Part shown: piece after piece, positions 50,769 to 57,227 of the stretch
Layout: each line of letters opens with the position of its first letter
How positions within the stretch are numbered: the first letter of the stretch is position 1
Assembly (NCBI GenBank): GCA_035289385.1
Contig: DATDXI010000031.1
Coordinates: 1 to 57,227, forward strand
Direction: 5' to 3'
DNA: 57,227 nt
Source: JACOZM01 sp035289385
GTDB taxonomy: Archaea > Nanobdellota > Nanobdellia > Woesearchaeales > GW2011-AR9
The notes under the pieces: model-generated
The model's input: the letters and a program-made list of their open reading frames with translations, nothing else
Databases searched by the model: none
Told to the model about the DNA's origin: nothing
Program-made: the position numbers and the translations under genes

Positions 50769-50778
50769 GTTTAAAAAG
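50769..50778. promoter_or_regulatory. shared TATA box for msrA and the radical SAM gene
   Basis: GTTTAAAAAG reads as a TATA box on the plus strand 31 bases before the ATG at 50800, and as CTTTTTAAAC on the minus strand about 29-38 bases before the msrA ATGs. No other TATA-like sequence lies in the 59-bp gap. Confidence 0.5.
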
Positions 50779-50799
50779 CTTCGGGCAGCTCAGCAGGGC

Positions 50800-51963
50800 A
50801 TGAAAAAAAATCAGTATCATTCTTACCAGCATGGCGAGTTGCCGAAAGGATGCCAATATTGTGTCAAAGGTGAAAAATTAGTCTTGTTTGTTACTGGAAT
50901 CTGTCCTAGAAAATGCCATTTCTGTCCAGTATCTGATGAAAAATATCAAAAGGACGTTCAATTTGCCAATGAGAGAAAAATGTTAGAAGCAACGTCTGTT
51001 GAAGAGCTGATGAAAGAAGCGGAAATGATGCAGGCGAAAGGTGCTGGTATTACCGGTGGTGATCCTTTAGCCAGATTAGATAGGACCTGTTCTTATATCC
51101 AGAGATTAAAAGAAAAATTTGGGAAAAGTTTTCATATTCATCTCTATACGTCACTTAATCTTATCACCATGGATACTTTACAAAAATTATATGATTCTGG
51201 CTTAGATGAAATACGCTTCCACCTCGATCTTGATGATAAGAAGTTTTGGGATAGATTATCTCTTACCAAAAAAATGAGCTGGGATGTAGGGGTTGAAGTG
51301 CCTTTAGTTGTGGGAAAGGAAAAGGAATTGAAAGAGATGATCGATTTTATCTCTGGAAAGGATGACCATATCCTAAAAGCAGATTTTCTGAACCTGAATG
51401 AATTAGAGCTGGCAGATAATGAGCATTATACTCAAGAAGGAAAAGCGAAGAATGAGACTAGTTATGCTATCGAAGGGAGTGAAGGATTAGGCTTAAGGCT
51501 TTTGGATTATGTGGAGAAGAATGCATACAAGCTCAATGCACATCTCTGCACAGCAAAGCTCAAGGATGGCGTCCAATTGGCGGAAAGGATAAAGCGTGAA
51601 TCAGTGATGATGAGAAGAAAATTTGATCAGGTAGATGAAGAAGGAATGCTTATCCGTGGGGCATTATATCTCCCAGAGCTGATGCCTGGCTTCAATTATC
51701 GGGAGAAATTAAAGCTGCTTCCAGCAACAGAGAAAGAGGAAATCCTAAAAAAGCTGCAAGTATTCTATGAAAGGATCAAAAAGAAGTTCAAGCTAGGTGA
51801 TGATGAGATCAGCCTTGATTCTGAAAAATGCCGGATTCTCCTTTCCAGAAGATTATGCAAGAAAAAAGCAGGGTACTTTTCAGAGATGGGATTAAAGCCG
51901 GCTGCGGTCATCGAATATCCTACTGCTGACCAGTTAGAGATTGAAGTGGAGTTCTGGGAGTAA
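50800..51963 (+). CDS. radical SAM protein
   Basis: 387 residues. The iron-sulfur motif is CPRKCHFC (Cys35, Cys39, Cys42), preceded by a second CxxC pair (GCQYC, Cys18 and Cys21). GAGITGGDPL is the GGE-like SAM site, and LHLYTS-type strands follow the TIM-barrel pattern. The C-terminal part (from about 290) is a helical and mixed domain that I do not recognise. It may act in RNA or cofactor modification; the family seems archaeal. Leaderless-type start. Confidence 0.85.
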   Translation: MKKNQYHSYQHGELPKGCQYCVKGEKLVLFVTGICPRKCHFCPVSDEKYQKDVQFANERKMLEATSVEELMKEAEMMQAKGAGITGGDPLARLDRTCSYIQRLKEKFGKSFHIHLYTSLNLITMDTLQKLYDSGLDEIRFHLDLDDKKFWDRLSLTKKMSWDVGVEVPLVVGKEKELKEMIDFISGKDDHILKADFLNLNELELADNEHYTQEGKAKNETSYAIEGSEGLGLRLLDYVEKNAYKLNAHLCTAKLKDGVQLAERIKRESVMMRRKFDQVDEEGMLIRGALYLPELMPGFNYREKLKLLPATEKEEILKKLQVFYERIKKKFKLGDDEISLDSEKCRILLSRRLCKKKAGYFSEMGLKPAAVIEYPTADQLEIEVEFWE

Positions 51964-52010
51964 ATTCTTGATGGATCCACAATCCTGCTTTTTTACAATA
52001 ATGAAAGGAA

Positions 52011-52081
52011 GCTTTAAAAATAGGCTTAGAATTTATCGATAAAAGTGCTCAAGAAAGAGCATCGAAGGAGTGAGAAGTAAA
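52011..52081 (+). promoter_or_regulatory. cold-shock gene promoter and 5' leader with small hairpin
   Basis: TATA GCTTTAAAAA (52011-52020) lies 70 bases before the ATG, giving a leader of about 45 bases. It contains TGCTC / GAGCA around AAGAAA (about 52046-52061), followed by an SD-like AAGGAG. A leader is uncommon in this window; translation may be temperature- or structure-dependent (inference). Confidence 0.5.
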
Positions 52082-52384
52082 ATGGAAGGAAAAGTAAAAT
52101 TTTTTAACAGAGTGAAAGGCTTCGGTTTCATCACCGGAGACAACGGTAAGGACTACTTTGTCCACTATTCTGGAATTACGCCAGGAACTTTTATCCGTGA
52201 AGGAGACGTAGTCTCATTTGACGGCTCTGAAGGGGATAGAGGATTGAAGGCTGAAAATGTCACGTTACTGAAGAAGGCCAGTGAATTGGCAGGCAGTGGA
52301 TCATCTCCAGCTGCTCCTCAAGAAGCTGACAACGAAGAAGCTGACGAAGAGTCTGAAGATTCTGACGAAGATCAGGAAGAATAA
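52082..52384 (+). CDS. cold-shock domain protein with acidic tail
   Basis: 100 residues from ATG 52082. Single cold-shock OB-fold: MEGKVKFFNRVKGFGFITGD (RNP1 KGFGFIT) and DYFVHYSGI (RNP2), ending near residue 65. An acidic Glu/Asp-rich tail (NEEADEESEDSDEDQEE) is not found in bacterial CspA. It binds single-stranded RNA or DNA and can melt RNA structure. The tail may limit self-association. Confidence 0.93.
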   Translation: MEGKVKFFNRVKGFGFITGDNGKDYFVHYSGITPGTFIREGDVVSFDGSEGDRGLKAENVTLLKKASELAGSGSSPAAPQEADNEEADEESEDSDEDQEE

Positions 52385-52447
52385 GATCATTCTTTCTTTT
52401 TATTATTTTTCTTTATTCTCTTTACTATTCTCTTTATTTATAGTATC

Positions 52448-52819
52448 TTAAGAGTTTCTAGGGATACTCTCTGATAATGGTATTTTGATGCTGTCCCCTA
52501 CATTACAACACCTTGCTTTTTCTCGAGAATCTTTATCTCCCAATTCGATAACATACATTGCTTTTGTATCAGAATTCCAGAAGGAGAAGGGCTGGAAAGC
52601 CCGCTTTATTTCTATAACCTCTCGTTGTTCATTCAACAGCAGTACATCAATGGGGTAAAAGACCATCAGCATATGCAGGGAGATCTTTCTTTCAGAAGGA
52701 AAGATCATGACGAGATTCTGCCTCTTTCTAAACATCAAACCCAGCATCTGGGTGAGGTGAGTCCTGCATATTTTTTCTTTAGTAGAGAATACTATTTTCT
52801 TATTATTGTTGATGAGCAT
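52448..52819 (-). CDS. DUF192-family protein
   Basis: 123 residues. The DUF192 pattern is seen in QMLGLMFRKRQNLVMIFPSE, ISLHMLMVFYPIDVLLLNEQ and AMYVIELG. These are small beta-barrel proteins of unknown role, often secreted in bacteria, but no signal peptide is visible here. Overlapped upstream by nothing; element E4 begins 65 bases beyond its start. Confidence 0.85.
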   Translation of the reverse strand: MLINNNKKIVFSTKEKICRTHLTQMLGLMFRKRQNLVMIFPSERKISLHMLMVFYPIDVLLLNEQREVIEIKRAFQPFSFWNSDTKAMYVIELGDKDSREKARCCNVGDSIKIPLSESIPRNS

Positions 52820-52883
52820 TGTGGCGAGGTATCATTTTAATAATGATAAGCCATAAATAACATTTAAAATTAATAAATGTGCC

Positions 52884-53135
52884 TATTTCTTCTACGTATT
52901 TAGTTTCATAAAGAAAATAGTGGCAGGTCGGAAAATTCAGCGAGACTTTACGTAGGAAAGGAATGAAAAACACTATATTTAAGCTCAAAGTCTCGCAGCT
53001 AATCTTGTGCAAGAAATCTCTATGATTTCTGCATCCTAAAAATCTGTTGATTTTTATGATCTTACGAACCTCTTAATGAATTTTCCATCTTGACCAAGCC
53101 ACTATTTTAATAGAACTAAATACGTACTATATCTT
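52884..53135 (+). mobile_element. E4, structured inverted-repeat element next to the leuS stop codon
   Basis: The element spans 52892-53127 (236 bp). Flanks TATTTCTT (52884-52891) and TATATCTT (53128-53135) differ at one position; the right copy overlaps the leuS stop codon. Arms: CTACGTATTTAGTT / AACTAAATACGTAC, GGAAAATTCA (52930-52939) / TGAATTTTCC (53077-53086), GCGAGAC (52940-52946) / GTCTCGC (52990-52996). Two additional hairpins: GAAATC / GATTTC within TGCA ends (53008-53033) and AAAAATC / GATTTTT (53038-53055). Confidence 0.92.
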
Positions 53136-55971
53136 ACTCTAGCAATATCCCAACTTTACCCGGCCAAGCCTGTTTCGCTTTCGCTTCAGTAGAATCTTCT
53201 GCTGAAACTATCTTGATTTCGCAGCCAGCTTCTTTTGCTAGAAACTCCTTAGCTTCCTTCATCACGTTCAATTCATCTTCCGCTGATGTAACATGGCTCG
53301 GCAGCTTTGAGACATCCTTTACTATAGCCTGAACAATCTTGGTAACTTCTTTACCCTTCAGCTTCATCTGCTCTGCTTCCAAGACTTTTCTCATGATCTC
53401 TCCGATATCTCTGGTTATTTTTATTTCTGAGGACAATATCTTGAAGAGTTCATACAACCAGCTCTCTGCAATAAAAAGAGTGCAGGCCTTTACTTTCTCC
53501 ACCTTGGCCAGCTTTACGACTTGCCTGATGCCTTCAAGAGTAGACTTGACCAATTCTTCCCCAGCTTCAGCTGAATGATCTATCTTTTCCTGCACCACCT
53601 GCGGCCAGGCTTGAGTAGAAGCTAGTTCTCCATTACTTAGTTTTCCATCACTATTAAGCTCTTCACTCAGATGAGGAGTGATGGGATTCATGATTCTAGA
53701 CCAGATACTGATATATTCCTCAATAACCTGCCGGTTGCTTCCTCCCCTCCTAGAATACCAGCGAAAGTTATCATAGAAGGTAAAATAAGCGATAGAAGCA
53801 AGCTCGCGCAGATCATATTTTTCCATAACAGTATGGATTTTCTTCAGCTGCTGATGCGCCATGGAAATCAGCCAGCGGTCAATGACGGCTTCTTCTTTGT
53901 TAGCAATTTTCCTAAGATCTTGACATACTACAAAGATCCTTTCCAGAGCTTGCTTGTAGTTTAAGACAACATCTTCATCCCATTGCACATCAACATGAGG
54001 ACTGGCGATATGGGCATAGTACAACCTCATGGCGTCAACACCATACTTGGCTATCGCTTCAGGAATAGGCTCAGCGCCACCTTTACTTTTAGAGATCTTG
54101 CTTCCTTTACCGATGACCCACCAGTTGACAAAAATTCCTCGTGGCCACTTCTCTTCTGGAAGAATAGCTATGTGATTCATCAAAAAGACAGGGAAATGCA
54201 CCGTCTGATGCTCTTTTCCACCGAGATTCATATCTAATGGATAGAAGTAATCAAATTCTTCCTTGATCGGTTTCCATTCTTTCTTCCCTTCACCTTTTCC
54301 CAGAAAGACATAGTCAAAAAATTCTTCCGTAAGGTCCTGGCTGGAGATGGTACTATTGTTAACATATTTTGAAACGATATAGTATGCCGGATAAAGCGTA
54401 GAATCGCTGATCGGCTCAACAGTCCAGGTTTCATCAAAAGGGAACTTGCTTCCCAACCAGGTTCCTAATCTGGCACAAGCCCTATCCTGGAACCAATCTA
54501 AGACAGAGGGCAGATTATGATGATATTCTGTAGGAAATATCCTCATCTCTCTAGCCTGCTCTTTGCTGCGTTCGGTAAGCTCTTGGTCAGAATATTTGAT
54601 AAACCATTGGTCATCAACTCTCTTGATAACAACTTGCGAACCACAACGGCAGACAACTTCCTCACTAAGGTCATGAAAGAGGTCTGCTTGACCTTTTTCA
54701 ATAAGTTCTGCTTTCACTAATTCCTTTGCTTCTTCTACATTCTTGCCGCTATATTTCCCGCTGATCTCTAGCATAATGCCAGTATGATGCTCTGCGCGAT
54801 AAATTTCACGTTTCGCTTCTTCTAACTTTTCAACCTCTGTCTGGCTGGTGATGTTCATCTTCTTGCAGATCTCTTCTGCGGGATGAACACCCCAATCTTT
54901 TGTTTTTATTAAGGGGATAGGGTAAATGGCTTGCACCTCTTTCTGGTTAAGCCTATATCTTTTGCATTCAGCACTATTTTTTTTGATATCTTCCAAGGCA
55001 ATCCAATCATAAGGAGCGTGGCTAGGTACGCAAGTGACGATGCCAGAACCTATCTTTGGATCGACGAAAGATGCAGGCAGGATCATAATCTCTCGCTCAG
55101 CTCCTGGAGCGAGAGCCAATTGGCCGATCATCGCCTTGATATCAACATCACCTTTTAAGATAACATCATCTTTTTGATACTTTATCTTCTCTGCAGCTTC
55201 CTTGCTGAGTACCCATATTTCACCATCCACCTCTATCCGAACATATTCAGCATAAGGATTTATCCAGAGATTTGTCTGGCCATAGACCGTTTCAGGTCGT
55301 AGCGTAGCAGCAACGAGGTATTCTTTTCCAAGCTTAAATTTCAATAAGGTATACTCATTCTTTTCCGCATTTCCACCCTTGGAGATGTCTGTTTCCGATG
55401 GATCGACAGCTACCGGACCGTCTTTGATGCAAGCAGTAGCAAAGTAGGGTTTCTGTACTAAAAGATCTTTCTGCTTCAGTTTCCTGAACTGCCACTGGAT
55501 GAATTTTTCATAATCCGGAAATGTCGTGCAGGTAAATCTCTCCCAGTCTGCTAAGAAGCCAAATTTTTTCCAATATTGGTTCACGTAAACATCATTAAAA
55601 TACTCAATAACCTTGCTTGGCTCTATCAATTGCTTGATCTTTTCTGATGGGCAGCCATTTCTCTGCAGATATTCTAGCCACGTCTTATCCTTATTCTTGA
55701 CTTTATTGGCAAAAGCTATGGCCTGATTGCCTGAAGCGTGTGTGCCAACAGGAAACAATACTTCTTTGCCTTGCAGACGTTCAAAGCGGCAGATGGCATC
55801 AGTATAAGAAAAGCCGCGCATATGGCCAACGTGAAGAAAACCTGAAATACCGGGATAAGCAAAGATCATCATAAATTTCTCTTTTTCCTTCCTGACTGAA
55901 GCTCTGCCTATCTGAGCTGTTTCCCAGGCTTTCTGCCACTTCTCTTGGATGATATTCCAGTCTAATGCCAT
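53134..55971 (-). CDS. leuS: leucyl-tRNA synthetase (archaeal/eukaryal type)
   Basis: 945 residues from ATG 55971 (MALDWNIIQEKW). Charges tRNA-Leu with leucine. Signature HVGH at residues 47-50 and KISKS near 625; the CP1 editing domain contains VAATLRPETVYGQTNLWI. A TATA box CTTTAAAAAC lies about 32 bases before the start. The frame stays open upstream through element E5, but those 52 extra residues are element sequence. Bracketed by E5 just upstream and E4 just downstream, both in the same orientation; the gene itself is intact. Confidence 0.97.
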   Translation of the reverse strand: MALDWNIIQEKWQKAWETAQIGRASVRKEKEKFMMIFAYPGISGFLHVGHMRGFSYTDAICRFERLQGKEVLFPVGTHASGNQAIAFANKVKNKDKTWLEYLQRNGCPSEKIKQLIEPSKVIEYFNDVYVNQYWKKFGFLADWERFTCTTFPDYEKFIQWQFRKLKQKDLLVQKPYFATACIKDGPVAVDPSETDISKGGNAEKNEYTLLKFKLGKEYLVAATLRPETVYGQTNLWINPYAEYVRIEVDGEIWVLSKEAAEKIKYQKDDVILKGDVDIKAMIGQLALAPGAEREIMILPASFVDPKIGSGIVTCVPSHAPYDWIALEDIKKNSAECKRYRLNQKEVQAIYPIPLIKTKDWGVHPAEEICKKMNITSQTEVEKLEEAKREIYRAEHHTGIMLEISGKYSGKNVEEAKELVKAELIEKGQADLFHDLSEEVVCRCGSQVVIKRVDDQWFIKYSDQELTERSKEQAREMRIFPTEYHHNLPSVLDWFQDRACARLGTWLGSKFPFDETWTVEPISDSTLYPAYYIVSKYVNNSTISSQDLTEEFFDYVFLGKGEGKKEWKPIKEEFDYFYPLDMNLGGKEHQTVHFPVFLMNHIAILPEEKWPRGIFVNWWVIGKGSKISKSKGGAEPIPEAIAKYGVDAMRLYYAHIASPHVDVQWDEDVVLNYKQALERIFVVCQDLRKIANKEEAVIDRWLISMAHQQLKKIHTVMEKYDLRELASIAYFTFYDNFRWYSRRGGSNRQVIEEYISIWSRIMNPITPHLSEELNSDGKLSNGELASTQAWPQVVQEKIDHSAEAGEELVKSTLEGIRQVVKLAKVEKVKACTLFIAESWLYELFKILSSEIKITRDIGEIMRKVLEAEQMKLKGKEVTKIVQAIVKDVSKLPSHVTSAEDELNVMKEAKEFLAKEAGCEIKIVSAEDSTEAKAKQAWPGKVGILLE

Positions 55972-56010
55972 ATATAAGATGGAAATAAGTTGATGGTTTT
56001 TAAAGATTGC

Positions 56011-56209
56011 GTGGGTGGGTACGTATTTACTTCCATACCAAAAATAGTGGCAGGTCGTAAAATCCAGCGTGGCTGTATGTCGAACAGTAGTACATCTCTT
56101 TGTTTTGAGCAGAAAGCCACGCAACAAATCTTCTCTTACGAGGCTCTAAATGGATTTTACCTCTTGACCAAGCCACTATTTTAATAGAACTAAATATGTA
56201 CGTGGGTGG
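56011..56209 (+). mobile_element. E5, structured inverted-repeat element with perfect 8-bp target duplication
   Basis: The element spans 56019-56201 (183 bp), flanked by GTGGGTGG at 56011-56018 and 56202-56209. Arms: GTACGTATTTA / TAAATATGTAC, AAAATAGTGGC / GCCACTATTTT, GTAAAATCCA / TGGATTTTAC, GCGTGGC (56067-56073) / GCCACGC (56116-56122). Lacks the two extra hairpins of E3/E4. It lies about 40 bases from the leuS start, directly beside its TATA box, and 29 bases after the stop of the gene at 56239. Confidence 0.92.
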
Positions 56210-56238
56210 TCGCTCTATTTCTTTATAACTTCTACATT

Positions 56239-56553
56239 TCAGCCTGTTCTTAATGCCTCAAAAACAGCATAGGCTCTAGCTAAAGGGGTGTATTGTGGAT
56301 TGTCATAATCTATGCCAAAGAAGCTGCAAGCCCTTCTGCTGTAACAAATGTCTGTTAAGCACTTCATTACTGCTCCTTGCTGTTGCTGGTTAAGTGCAGG
56401 TATCTGCCGCTCAACGTATGCTTCCAGCAGTTCCGGTTCCTTACCTCCAACGGCAGCATACAGCGGCTCTACATCAACGATATCAGAGGACATACCTAAC
56501 CTTACCAACAGCTTTTTTAAAAAGCTTTGTGAAAAATATAGAGAATATGCCAA
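56239..56553 (-). CDS. hypothetical protein, 104 aa
   Basis: Starts MAYSLYFSQSFLKKLLVRLG. Helical and soluble, with a VGGKEPELLEAYVERQIPAL central part and two cysteines (CYSRRACSFFG). No family recognised. An AAT-repeat tract lies 17 bases upstream of its start, where the promoter should be. Confidence 0.55.
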   Translation of the reverse strand: MAYSLYFSQSFLKKLLVRLGMSSDIVDVEPLYAAVGGKEPELLEAYVERQIPALNQQQQGAVMKCLTDICYSRRACSFFGIDYDNPQYTPLARAYAVFEALRTG

Positions 56554-56568
56554 ATGGGTGATTCCAAG

Positions 56569-56605
<37 letters not shown>

Positions 56606-56634
56606 TTTCTAAAACTATTTTAGGTCTTCAATTT

Positions 56635-56937
56635 TTACCTGCTTCCATATTGCTGAAGAGCGGTAACTACCTGATCTCCAACAGCGACAGGCGTGTCATG
56701 CTCTAAATCAATACCCTGGCGCATTTGAGCTTGATCATATCTGAAAAGCTTAGCCGTGGATGGTCTTGTTGGATCTTCAAAAGTAAGAATTTCCATTCCA
56801 TTGTTTACTGTCCACCGATACATAAATGGCCTTGGCCCTATAATTAAATGATCCCTACTTGTTGGTTCTCTTTCACTATGAGCAAAATTTGCTCCATCAC
56901 TTGCTAACACTTCTAGATTTATACTAGCTTGATTCAT
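56635..56937 (-). CDS. hypothetical protein, 100 aa
   Basis: Starts MNQASINLEVLASDGANFAH. Soluble, beta-rich in the middle (HLIIGPRPFMYRWTVNNGME), helical end. No family recognised. An SD-like AAGGTGA lies a few bases before the ATG. Confidence 0.55.
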   Translation of the reverse strand: MNQASINLEVLASDGANFAHSEREPTSRDHLIIGPRPFMYRWTVNNGMEILTFEDPTRPSTAKLFRYDQAQMRQGIDLEHDTPVAVGDQVVTALQQYGSR

Positions 56938-57042
56938 TTCAATTCACCTTATTTTTGGCAAAACCAGCTATTCTTAATAAATCTTATGAGTAATAACAAC
57001 CCACAGCAGTAACTGGATATATGACGGGAGCATTTCGGCTTT

Positions 57043-57227
57043 TTACCTATACGGATTTGGCTTAAAAAAAGGACGGTCCATAGGTATAATTCTTCTCTGC
57101 AGCAGCGGCAAATATTCTGTCAATTCTAGCCCCCGTGACAAAAATTCCTGATACCGTTCACGATAGCTCCGCCGTTCGCTGATGAGTTCATCAAGTTCAT
57201 TATGCTGCCGTTGGCGAAAACGGACAT
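57043..57227 (-). CDS. partial hypothetical protein (C-terminal end)
   Basis: Open on the minus strand from the window edge to a TAA at 57043. The visible 61 residues are very charged (RQRQHNELDELISERRSYRE) and end FFKPNPYR. Probably a helical protein whose start lies beyond the window. A competing frame starting with ATG at 57227 stops after 33 codons and looks non-coding. Confidence 0.5.
   Translation of the reverse strand, partial: VRFRQRQHNELDELISERRSYRERYQEFLSRGLELTEYLPLLQRRIIPMDRPFFKPNPYR

Noticed and set aside
50638..50799. Upstream extension of the radical SAM gene
   Set aside because: It overlaps the msrA start antisense and the promoter; the ATG at 50800 is correctly spaced from the TATA box.
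52803..53012. 69-codon frame through the left part of E4
   Set aside because: It is element sequence in the same frame that is open in E5; no start signal, and other copies interrupt it.
55972..56127. 52-codon N-terminal extension of leuS running through E5
   Set aside because: The extra residues are encoded by the mobile element, the TATA box lies inside the extension, and MALDWNIIQEKW is the natural family start.

Overview
The window looks like a chromosomal segment of an archaeon, most plausibly a DPANN lineage of the Woesearchaeota type (inference). The evidence is an archaeal/eukaryal-type ATP-dependent DNA ligase, an archaeal-type leucyl-tRNA synthetase, Dph2 (diphthamide synthesis), TrmB- and Lrp-type regulators, a PAC2 protein, and many leaderless-style promoters with a TATA box (TTTATAWA or CTTTAAAAA) about 29-33 bases before the ATG. 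Bacterial-looking genes (Fe/Mn superoxide dismutase, MsrA, MazEF-like pair, DinD, class I DAHP synthase) are mixed in. I found no rRNA, tRNA or CRISPR array.

Layout. 1-5200: antitoxin remnant, unknown gene, DNA ligase, type II glutamine synthetase divergent from an Lrp regulator, signal peptidase-like protein. 5200-14500: mostly small or hypothetical proteins, a NYN nuclease-like protein, an MgtC/DUF4010 membrane protein, a PIG-L deacetylase next to a glycosyltransferase, and a degenerate PP2C-like membrane protein. 14500-16300: a three-gene disulfide-forming operon (DsbA-like, VKOR, thioredoxin-like). 16400-27200: an acetolactate synthase-like enzyme, an aldehyde dehydrogenase, a methyltransferase, a CPA2 antiporter, a MazE/MazF-like pair, a phosphoribosyltransferase, then oxidative-stress genes (SOD, a 2-Cys peroxiredoxin with Cys-Cys repeats, BCP) around a PepF peptidase. 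27200-35000: a 131-bp miniature inverted-repeat element, a large secreted Cys-repeat protein, a kinase-like protein, and a dph2 gene split in two by 2.1 kb holding a lipoprotein gene and dinD. 35000-48600: TrmB, aroG, unknown genes, DHH phosphoesterase, a double Fis-type HTH protein, PAC2, and an accessory-looking block around a tyrosine recombinase and a repeat-rich AT-rich region. 48700-57227: METTL5-like methylase, MsrA, radical SAM, cold-shock protein, DUF192, leuS and unknown genes.

The most striking signal is a family of five dispersed structured elements (called E1-E5 here; 183-237 bp) at 985, 22303, 49335, 52892 and 56019. Each has terminal inverted repeats GTACGTATTTAG, each is flanked by an 8-bp target duplication (two perfect, three with one mismatch), and each folds into a long multi-arm hairpin whose stems vary by compensatory base changes. 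They encode no protein. Two of them supply the last codons (Val-Arg-Ile-stop) of the gene they inserted into, and removing the element in silico restores an ORF of almost the same length. They look like non-autonomous mobile elements that have settled at gene 3' ends, possibly acting as RNA structures. A second, unrelated miniature element (27253-27383) has a perfect 9-bp target duplication.
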